A stretch of DNA of 5,095 nucleotides. It comes from Hyphomicrobiaceae bacterium. Its GTDB lineage: Bacteria > Pseudomonadota > Alphaproteobacteria > Rhizobiales > Hyphomicrobiaceae. The notes beneath the pieces are model-generated. The model saw only the letters and a program-made list of their open reading frames with translations. It was not told the DNA's origin and made no database searches. Position 1 is the stretch's first letter, and each line of letters starts with the position of its first letter. The stretch covers positions 1-5,095 of the forward strand of contig JAFMSC010000339.1 in assembly GCA_017353825.1 (NCBI GenBank), written 5' to 3'. The position numbers and the translations under genes are program-made. Below, one piece after another: positions 1 through 5,095 of this stretch.

Positions 1-1
1 C

Positions 2-2116
2 CGCAGCTTCCCTGCGGGCGATGCCTCGGCCAAGGCCCAGATGACGGTCGCCTGGATGCTGGAGGAGGTGGGCGAGGTCGAGCACGATCTGGCGCTCGCC
101 ATGCTGACCCACGTCCTGAGCGGTACGCCGGCCTCTCCTTTGCGCAAGGCCCTGATGGACTCGGGGCTATGCGAGGACGCGAGCGGCTGGTTCGACGACA
201 GCCTGCGCCAGAGCGTTATGAGCATCGGCCTGCGCGGCATCGACGCCGCCAACCGCAACAAGATCGAGGCGCTGATCCTCGATACGCTGGCCCGTCTCGC
301 CAAGGACGGCATCGACCGGGCGGCCGTCGAAGCCTCGCTCAACACCTTCGAATTCAGCTTGCGCGAGCGCAACACCGGCTCGTTCCCGCGCGGGCTCGCA
401 CTCATGCTGCACGCGCTGAACTACTGGCTACACGGCCGCGACCCATTGGGGCCGCTCGCCTTCGAGGCGCCGCTTGCGCGCATCAAGTTGCGTGTGACCG
501 CCCAAGAGCGCTATTTCGAGGCGCTGATCGAGCGCCATCTCGTTGCCAACACGCACCGCACGTCCGCTGTCGTCACGCCAGACCCTGCCCAGGGGCAAGA
601 GGAGGCGGCCGAGGAGCAGGACCGCCTTGCCGCGGCGCGCGCCCGCATGAGCAATGCCGAGATCGCGTCGGTGATGGAGAGCACGCGCGCCCTCAAGCTC
701 GCCCAGGAGACCGCGGACACGCCAGAGGCGCTGGCCACCATCCCGAGCCTCACGCTCGGCGACCTGCCGCGCAACAACAAGCCGATCCCGCGCGTTGTCA
801 CGGAGGTGGCGGGCACGCGCGTGCTGTTCCACGAGCAACCGACCAACGCTATCGTCTATCTCGATCTCGGGCTCGATCTGCATGCCCTGCCGCCCGACCT
901 CCTGCCGTACGTGGAGCTGTTCGGGCGGGGGCTCCTGGAGACAGGCGCCGCCGACCAGGATTTCGTTGAGCTGTCGCAGCGCATCGGCCGGTTCACCGGC
1001 GGCATTAGCGCCCGGCCGTGGACATCGAGCGTGATCGGCTCGAGAACGGCCGCGGCGCGGCTGTTCCTGCGCACCAAGGTGATGCCTGACCGCACCGACG
1101 AGCTGATGTCGATCCTGCTCGACGTGCTGCTCACGGCGCGCCTCGACAACCGCGAGCGCATCCAACAAATCGTGCTGGAGGAGAAGTCGCAGCTGGAATC
1201 GGCGCTGGCATTCGCCGGCAGCCACTTCGCGGCCCTGCGTCTGCGCTCAGGACTGAGCGAAGCGGCGTGGGCCTCCGAAGAGATGGGTGGCGTCGCCTAC
1301 CTCGCGTTCCTGCGCGGGTTGGCGGACAGCATCGTCAAGGACTGGGGCGGGGTGCAGAGGGCGCTGGAGCGCGTGCGCGATATCCTCGTCAGGCGCGGCG
1401 CGACGATCTGCAACGTCACCACGGATGCGGCGGGCTGGGCGCGCTTCGAGCCGAAGCTGGCCCAGTTCCTGCGCCAGCTGCCGGACGGCCTTGCGGCGAC
1501 TGCCGCTTGGCCGGTCCCTGCGGGGCCGCGCTCGGAGGGGCTCACGATCCCCGCCAAGGTCAACTATGTGATCAAGGGTGGCGACCTCCGTCGGCTGGGT
1601 GCGGAGCCCAATGGCGCCGCGGCCGTCGTCCAGCACTACCTCAACACCACGTGGCTGTGGAACAAGGTGCGCGTGCAGGGCGGGGCCTACGGGGGCTCGT
1701 GCGCGCTCGACCGGCACTCCGGCGTCTTCAACTTCTCGTCCTACCGCGACCCGAACCTGGTGGAGACGCTGGATGTCTACGATCGCACCGGCGCCTTCCT
1801 GCGCGAGACCGAGATCAGCGAGGCGGAGCTCGTCAAGAGCATCATCGGTGTTATCGGCCGCATCGACCACTACAAGCTGCCTGACGCCAAGGGCTTTGCG
1901 TCGACGCTGCGCTACCTGATCAACGACACCGACGACAGCCTGCAGCGCTACCGCGACGAGGTCCTGTCCGCTCGGCCCGAGCACTTCCGCGCCTTCGGCA
2001 ACACGCTCGATGCCCTGGCCGAGACGGCCGAGGTGGTGGTAATGGGCTCGCCTGAGGCCATTGCCGCCGCCAACGCCAAGCGCCAGGGGCTGCTGACCGT
2101 GACCAAAGTGCTGTGA
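2..2116 (+). CDS. Presequence-protease-like M16C zinc metallopeptidase (5' end missing)
   Basis: This is the C-terminal ~704 residues of an insulinase-family (M16C, PreP/Cym1-like) peptidase; such enzymes degrade short unfolded peptides inside a closing two-half chamber. The frame is already open at base 2, so the ATG at 41 is internal and not a start. PreP-family signatures follow in order: SPLRKAL with SGL at about 131-169, the SVMSIGLRGID strand near 219-245, and RERNTGSFPRGLALML near 364-410. A charged helical hinge covers roughly 580-780, followed by the M16C-associated region and the second half. The VRVQGGAYGG motif has Arg at 1670-1672 and Tyr at 1688-1690, spaced as in PreP, where this pair contacts substrate. 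Family members are about 970 residues, so ~270 are off the window, including the HxxEH zinc site; activity cannot be judged here. The gene has no frame breaks and ends in TGA, converging on the methyltransferase gene. I am confident of the family; the substrate is unknown. Confidence 0.93.
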   Translation, partial: RSFPAGDASAKAQMTVAWMLEEVGEVEHDLALAMLTHVLSGTPASPLRKALMDSGLCEDASGWFDDSLRQSVMSIGLRGIDAANRNKIEALILDTLARLAKDGIDRAAVEASLNTFEFSLRERNTGSFPRGLALMLHALNYWLHGRDPLGPLAFEAPLARIKLRVTAQERYFEALIERHLVANTHRTSAVVTPDPAQGQEEAAEEQDRLAAARARMSNAEIASVMESTRALKLAQETADTPEALATIPSLTLGDLPRNNKPIPRVVTEVAGTRVLFHEQPTNAIVYLDLGLDLHALPPDLLPYVELFGRGLLETGAADQDFVELSQRIGRFTGGISARPWTSSVIGSRTAAARLFLRTKVMPDRTDELMSILLDVLLTARLDNRERIQQIVLEEKSQLESALAFAGSHFAALRLRSGLSEAAWASEEMGGVAYLAFLRGLADSIVKDWGGVQRALERVRDILVRRGATICNVTTDAAGWARFEPKLAQFLRQLPDGLAATAAWPVPAGPRSEGLTIPAKVNYVIKGGDLRRLGAEPNGAAAVVQHYLNTTWLWNKVRVQGGAYGGSCALDRHSGVFNFSSYRDPNLVETLDVYDRTGAFLRETEISEAELVKSIIGVIGRIDHYKLPDAKGFASTLRYLINDTDDSLQRYRDEVLSARPEHFRAFGNTLDALAETAEVVVMGSPEAIAAANAKRQGLLTVTKVL

Positions 2117-2122
2117 TCGGTG

Positions 2123-2143
2123 CAATCGGCTAACGACCGATTG
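2123..2143. terminator. Stem-loop in the convergent gap, possible bidirectional terminator
   Basis: A perfect 7-bp inverted repeat, CAATCGG (2123-2129) and CCGATTG (2137-2143), surrounds a 7-nt loop. It fills most of the 29-bp gap between the peptidase stop codon and the methyltransferase stop codon. The placement suits a shared terminator for convergent genes, but there is no T-tract on either side, so this is not a classic intrinsic terminator. Confidence 0.45.
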
Positions 2144-2145
2144 GC

Positions 2146-2691
2146 CTATGCTCCCCTTCCCACCTTGAGCCGCGCAAGCGAACTCCCCGCCGGCCCTCCT
2201 TCCACCAGGGGCCGAGGCGGGAACCGCCCGAGCGAGCGAAGGCGGTCGTACATGACGATGGCGCCGGCCATCGCCAGGTTGATGCAGAAGCTCGTGGGGA
2301 TGCGCACGACATAGTCGCAGCGCGCAACCAGCTCCGGCGACAGCACCCCGCGCTCCCGCCCCAGCACATAGGCGGCACAGCGCGGGTGCTGGAAGCTCGG
2401 CAGGTCGATGGCATCCTCGAGCAGCTCCACGCCGACAAGCCGACAGCCCGCCGGCAGCACCAGCTCCGCTGGGCTAGCCCAGTTGTAATGCGGCAGGTGC
2501 TGCGCGCCCTTGGAGGTATCCGCACGAGCCTCCAGCGCGGCGTAGGTCGCCCCGATGGTAAACGTGAAACTCGCGCCGAAGCCATGCGCGGAGCGCATCA
2601 GGTTGCCAAGGTTGAGCGCCTTGGAGATGCGCTCCACGCCGATGCCGAAATAGCCGCGGGCGGGCAGGGAGGAGCTGGGCTCGGGCGGCAT
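2146..2691 (-). CDS. SpoU/TrmH-family RNA 2'-O-methyltransferase
   Basis: This 181-residue protein is a SPOUT-class methyltransferase, a family that transfers a methyl group from S-adenosylmethionine to a ribose 2'-OH of tRNA or rRNA using a knotted C-terminal fold. All three SpoU motifs are visible. Motif 1 is NLGNLMRSAHGFGA (residues 27-40, with Asn30 and Arg33). Motif 2 is YVLGRERG (98-105, with Glu103). Motif 3 is IPTSFCINLAMAGAIVMYDR (121-140, with Asn128 where SLN is more usual). There is no extra N-terminal RNA-binding domain, so this is a short TrmL-sized type with a proline-rich tail. ATG at 2691 was chosen because GAGG at 2700-2703 lies 8 nt upstream and the conserved part (RGYFGIG) begins at residue 12. 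The frame stays open upstream through the repeats into the TRAP relic, but homology does not support a longer protein. The exact RNA target cannot be read from the sequence. Confidence 0.9.
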   Translation of the reverse strand: MPPEPSSSLPARGYFGIGVERISKALNLGNLMRSAHGFGASFTFTIGATYAALEARADTSKGAQHLPHYNWASPAELVLPAGCRLVGVELLEDAIDLPSFQHPRCAAYVLGRERGVLSPELVARCDYVVRIPTSFCINLAMAGAIVMYDRLRSLGRFPPRPLVEGGPAGSSLARLKVGRGA

Positions 2692-2860
2692 GGGCTGCGC
2701 CTCGTGGCTGGCACTGGGTCGACGGTCGCTTGACGCTCGGCGGTTTAAGACGCCGGTAAGTGGCGGGCAAGACGGCTCGAATGGGGCAAACCGGCATGCA
2801 TGATCCGGGGTTGCCGCTGCTGCGATCCATCGGTCAAGCAGGCAAGCGCGGCTGCCGGTC
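2692..2860. other. Non-coding stretch upstream of the methyltransferase gene
   Basis: I read this stretch in all frames and found no protein resembling a known family, and no remnant of the missing TRAP C-terminus. It is the likely 5' region of the methyltransferase gene and contains only the weak promoter-like pair described separately. Confidence 0.6.
2743..2770 (-). promoter_or_regulatory. Weak sigma-70-like promoter candidate for the methyltransferase gene
   Basis: On the minus strand TTGCCC (2765-2770) and TTAAAC (2743-2748) are separated by 16 bp, and the second box ends 51 nt before the methyltransferase ATG. TTAAAC is one of few AT-rich hexamers nearby. The match to TTGACA/TATAAT is poor and it was picked by eye, so it is only a candidate. 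Confidence 0.22.
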
Positions 2861-2879
2861 CATGGGGCGACACCCATGG
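2860..2879. repeat. Inverted repeat at the edge of the tandem array
   Basis: CCATGGG (2860-2866) and CCCATGG (2873-2879) form a perfect 7-bp stem with a 6-nt loop. It overlaps the two left-most units of the 14-bp array and may simply be a by-product of their near-palindromic consensus. Confidence 0.5.
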
Positions 2880-2983
2880 GCGACATGGCATAAGCGCCAC
2901 GGCATGGGCGCCACGGCATGGGCGCCATGGGATGGGCGCCATGGGAATGGGCGCCACGGGATGGGCACCGTGGATGGTCGCCA
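2861..2983. repeat. 14-bp tandem repeat array, about 8.5 imperfect units
   Basis: Consecutive units of consensus CATGGGCGCCAYGG begin at 2861, 2875, 2889, 2903, 2917, 2931, 2945 (15 bp, one extra A) and 2960, followed by a partial unit at 2974-2983. Units 4 and 5 (2903-2930) differ by one base; the outer units are more degenerate, as expected for an array that grew from its centre. Every well-conserved unit contains the palindrome GGCGCC, and CCATGG recurs at unit joints, so either strand could fold. The period is not a multiple of three, so the array does not encode a simple peptide repeat. It has no spacers, so it is not CRISPR. It lies between the methyltransferase upstream region and the broken end of the TRAP permease relic. 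Its function is unknown; slippage-generated sequence at a deletion scar is the simplest explanation. Confidence 0.85.
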
Positions 2984-4491
2984 GTCAGCGCCGGCGCGGC
3001 GATCACGGCGCCCATGATGTAGGAGGCCGTGACCCGCACCGCGAGGCCGACGATCCACACGATGGCGGCCGTGAAGATGGCGGTGAGCAACAGGCTGCCC
3101 CTGGCGTAGCCGATGATGATGTCGGCGAAGCGCTGGGCCAGGCCCGTCAGCGTCACCGCGCCGACGATGATGCCGGCGGTGGCGCAGGTGGCGGCCGCGT
3201 TGAGCACGCCCGTGGTGCCCTTCCTCATGGCGGCGGCAAACCGGTCGGAGTAGGCCAACAAGCGCGGCGCGAACAGGCCGAACGCGGCCACCACCGCGGC
3301 CGGGACGAAGATGAGAAGCCAGCCGTAGTCGGCGAACAGGGCGAACTGCACCTCGGCCATCTGGGCGGTGCCCAAGCCAAGCGCAATGAGCACATGAGCT
3401 CGCCCTTGGGCACCAGGATCTCGTCGGCGCCGCCCTGCTTGCGTGCGTCCACCTCCACCAACACCAGGATGGCGAAGGAGTGGGAGCAGCGCGGGGATCG
3501 TCGCCATGACGATCACGTCGAAGTAGGAGATCTTGAGGAACTCGGTGATCAAAAAGGCGGCGGCGCCCAGCACAGGCGGCGAGATGATGGCGCCGAGGCC
3601 GCCGGCGGCCAGCAACCCGCCCGCAGCGTTCTTCTCATAGCCGGCCCGTTCCAGGAGCAGATAGGCCACGGTGCCGATGGTGACCCGTGTGGCGACGCCA
3701 GAGCCCGACGGGCCGCCCATCAGGAAGGGGGAGAGCACCACACCGCGCGCCCCGCCGAATTGCGCCGGCCGCCCATGGCCGCGAACGCGAAGTCGATGAA
3801 GAAGCGCCCGGCGCCCGCGTGCTGCAACACGGCGCCGAAGATCGTGAACAGGATGATGAGACTCGAGGCTACGTCAACGGTGGTACCGAAGATGCCTTCG
3901 AGCGTCATGTAGAGGTGGGCGACCAGGTCCTCGATTGCGTCGCCGCGGTGCGTCCAAGGATGCGGCAGGTGGTTGCCGAACAGCGCGCAGAGGATGAAGG
4001 CGATTGGAGACGCCCGGCATGATCCAGCCGGTGGCGCGGCGCGTGCCTTCGAGCAGCAGCGCGATGAAGATGGCACCGACGATCCAGTCGGCCGTGGTCG
4101 GCATGGTGCCCCGGTCGCCGAGGTCGGGGCCCTGGGCAAGCACATAGGGCATCGTGCCGGCGGCCGCCGCGGCGAATAGGTAGTCCCACCAGCGGATGCG
4201 GTCGCGGAAGCGGCGAGCCATGGGGAACAGCAGGAAGCAAAGCACCAGCACCATGCCCACGTGCGCGGGGCGCAGCACGTGGCCGGCACGATCTCGTAGG
4301 CGGCGTAGAGGTGGAACAGCGCGACGGCAATGGTGAAGGCGGCGATGGCGATGCCGATAACGCCGCCCAGGCGGTTGAGCGCGCCCTCCTCCTCCTCGAC
4401 GTAGCGCTCGATCTGCGCCTGCGCGTCCTTGGTGAGGCCCGCGGCGTGTGAGCGAGGAGATGGACTCCGCCTTCGGTGGGGTATCGTCCAC
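2983..4491 (-). pseudogene. Fused TRAP transporter permease (4TM/12TM, TAXI type), frameshifted and 3'-truncated
   Basis: Stitching frames together gives about 500 residues of a fused TRAP permease, the inner-membrane DctQ-plus-DctM protein that works with a TAXI-type periplasmic binding protein to import organic acids by ion symport. Recognisable pieces in order: SHAAGLTKDAQAQIERYVEE (~4390-4445), RPAHVGMVLVLCFLLFPMA (~4220-4275), IAFILCALFGNHLPHPWTHR (~3945-4004), ASSLIILFTIFGAVLQHAGA (~3812-3871), FLMGGPSGSGVATRVTIG (~3675-3728), LLAAGGLGAIISPPVLGAAA (~3555-3614), TCATAGIIVGAVTLTGLAQ (~3140-3195) and VTASYIMGAVIAAPALT (2983-3033). The reading frame changes near 4446-4452, 4281-4284, 4004-4005, 3738-3744, 3482-3484 and 3395-3400. 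The last 150-200 residues usual for the family are absent; homology stops where the 14-bp repeats start. The conserved VPVTASY motif reads VRVTASY. A GTG start at 4491 is kept. No binding-protein gene is visible in the window. The family call is strong; the alternative to a pseudogene is consensus sequencing error. Confidence 0.85.
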
Positions 4492-4499
4492 GCGCGCTC

Positions 4500-4504
4500 C
4501 CTCC
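4500..4504 (-). promoter_or_regulatory. Ribosome binding site of the TRAP permease relic
   Basis: On the minus strand GGAGG, within GGGAGGGAG (4497-4505), lies 8 nt before the GTG at 4489-4491. It decides the start: there is no ATG in the opening frame, and the next frame used has no earlier start before a GTG at 4289 that is already inside conserved protein. The intact signal suggests that decay, if real, is recent. Confidence 0.6.
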
Positions 4505-4535
4505 CGGGGCTTTGACCTTGCCGGCGGTCCGTGCT

Positions 4536-4545
4536 TGACCGGTCA
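4536..4545. promoter_or_regulatory. Perfect palindrome TGACCGGTCA, possible operator
   Basis: This 10-bp perfect palindrome lies in the 177-bp gap between the divergent permease relic and dehydrogenase genes, where a shared regulator would bind. The hexamer TTGACC also occurs at 4512-4517 and 4535-4540, 23 bp apart, so half-sites may be repeated. No regulator gene is visible in the window and no family can be named. A 10-bp palindrome can arise by chance in GC-rich DNA. Confidence 0.35.
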
Positions 4546-4626
4546 TTCGTAGCTGGGCCGCCATGCTATACGCGCGCCCTGGGTGCGGACACGATCCCCA
4601 AGGTCGCATGACGGGTTGGCATGGGT

Positions 4627-4638
4627 CGGCCCGGGCCG
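4627..4638. repeat. 12-bp GC-only palindrome before the dehydrogenase gene
   Basis: CGGCCCGGGCCG is perfectly self-complementary and ends 30 nt before the dehydrogenase ATG. It could form a short structure in the leader or bind a dimeric protein, but it is made only of G and C in GC-rich DNA, so it carries little weight. Confidence 0.3.
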
Positions 4639-4668
4639 GCCTGGACTGGCCTTTCTGGGAGACAGGAC

Positions 4669-5095
4669 ATGGATGCTCCAGCGTTACCGGACCGCGCCCG
4701 TGTCGTGGTGATCGGCGGCGGCATCATCGGCGCCTCGGTGGCCTACCATCTGGCGCACATGGGCTGGACGGACGTGGTGCTGCTGGAGCGGGATCGGCTC
4801 ACCTCCGGCACCACCTGGCACGCGGCGGGGCTGATGGTCACGTTCGGCTCCACCTCGGAGACCTCAACCGAGCTCAGAAAGTACACGCGCGACCTCTACC
4901 GGAGGCTGGAGGCGGAGACCGGGCAGGCGACCGGCTTCATGCCCGTCGGCTTCATCGAGGTGGCTGCCGATGCCGACCGGCTGGAGGAGTACCGACGCGT
5001 GGCTGCCTTCAACCGCTTCTGCGGCGTGGACGTGGAGGAGATCTCGCCCGCCGAGGTGAAGGGGCTGTTCCCGCTGGCGAAGGTGGGCGACATCC
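4669..5095 (+). CDS. FAD-dependent dehydrogenase, dimethylglycine/sarcosine dehydrogenase-like (3' end missing)
   Basis: The first 142 residues of a DAO-superfamily flavoprotein. Enzymes of this group oxidatively demethylate N-methylated glycines such as dimethylglycine or sarcosine, usually passing one-carbon units to folate through a C-terminal GcvT-like domain, which would lie beyond the window. A Rossmann FAD-binding start is clear: VVVIGGGIIGAS (residues 12-23), then VVLLER (36-41) with Glu40 placed to bind the ribose. SGTTWHAAGL (46-55) holds His51 at the position where dimethylglycine and sarcosine dehydrogenases attach FAD covalently. The start is the ATG at 4669, with GGGAG at 4657-4661 seven nt upstream; the protein has no signal peptide and is likely cytoplasmic. 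The gene runs divergently from the TRAP permease relic. The exact substrate cannot be decided, because related proteins with this N-terminus act on several N-methyl compounds. Confidence 0.88.
   Translation, partial: MDAPALPDRARVVVIGGGIIGASVAYHLAHMGWTDVVLLERDRLTSGTTWHAAGLMVTFGSTSETSTELRKYTRDLYRRLEAETGQATGFMPVGFIEVAADADRLEEYRRVAAFNRFCGVDVEEISPAEVKGLFPLAKVGDI

Noticed and set aside
41..43. ATG at 41 as the start of the peptidase
   Set aside because: The frame is open upstream to base 2, and the family has about 270 more residues including the zinc-binding motif before this point.
1247..2125. Long minus-strand open frame opposite the peptidase gene
   Set aside because: It lies fully antisense to a well-conserved protein, has no recognisable domain, and is rich in Arg, Ala and Gly as expected for a shadow frame in GC-rich DNA.
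2861..2983. CRISPR array
   Set aside because: Units are 14 bp and directly adjacent with no unique spacers, and no cas-like gene is visible.
2861..2983. Insertion sequence or transposon end at the permease truncation
   Set aside because: No transposase fragment, no terminal inverted repeats of usual length and no target duplication were found around the array.
2760..3017. Short plus-strand frame encoding a HGMGATAW-like repeated peptide
   Set aside because: The peptide pattern comes from the 14-bp DNA repeat read in rotating frames; the DNA period is not a multiple of three and there is no convincing ribosome binding site.
2800..3912. 370-codon plus-strand open frame across the repeats and the TRAP relic
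   Set aside because: It reads as low-complexity Gly/Asp/His/Arg sequence antisense to clearly permease-like sequence, and has no family resemblance.
4535..4571. Sigma-70 promoter TTGACC ... CTATAC for the dehydrogenase
   Set aside because: The spacing between the boxes is 25 bp, well beyond the usual 16-18 bp.

Overview
The window is GC-rich (about two thirds G+C by eye) and its proteins resemble those of Alphaproteobacteria, perhaps Rhizobiales or Rhodospirillales. That placement is an inference from the look of the proteins and from codon use, not from a marker gene. There are four loci: an M16C metallopeptidase running in from the left edge, an SpoU-type RNA methyltransferase, the broken remains of a fused TRAP transporter permease, and the beginning of a flavoprotein dehydrogenase running off the right edge.

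Layout. Bases 2-2116 (+) hold the C-terminal ~700 residues of a presequence-protease-like M16C peptidase; the zinc-binding part lies off the window. It converges on the methyltransferase (2146-2691, -), with a 29-bp gap that contains a small stem-loop. Upstream of the methyltransferase, 2692-2860 has no recognisable gene, and 2861-2983 is an array of about eight and a half 14-bp tandem repeats. The array stops exactly where recognisable TRAP permease sequence begins. The permease relic (2983-4491, -) keeps a Shine-Dalgarno sequence, a GTG start and long stretches of family-like protein, but six frame changes interrupt it and its C-terminal part is missing. A 177-bp divergent intergenic region (4492-4668) with a perfect TGACCGGTCA palindrome separates it from the dehydrogenase (4669-5095, +), which looks like the dimethylglycine/sarcosine dehydrogenase family with a covalently bound FAD.

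How the parts relate. The TRAP permease and the dehydrogenase are divergently transcribed, an arrangement compatible with uptake and oxidation of a small organic acid or methylated amino acid; the transporter half now looks inactive. The peptidase and the methyltransferase are probably unrelated housekeeping neighbours. The part most worth a second look is the junction of the repeat array with the truncated, frame-alternating permease. I see no strong case for a new multi-gene system. The frame changes could be real decay or consensus errors in the assembly, and the sequence alone cannot settle which.
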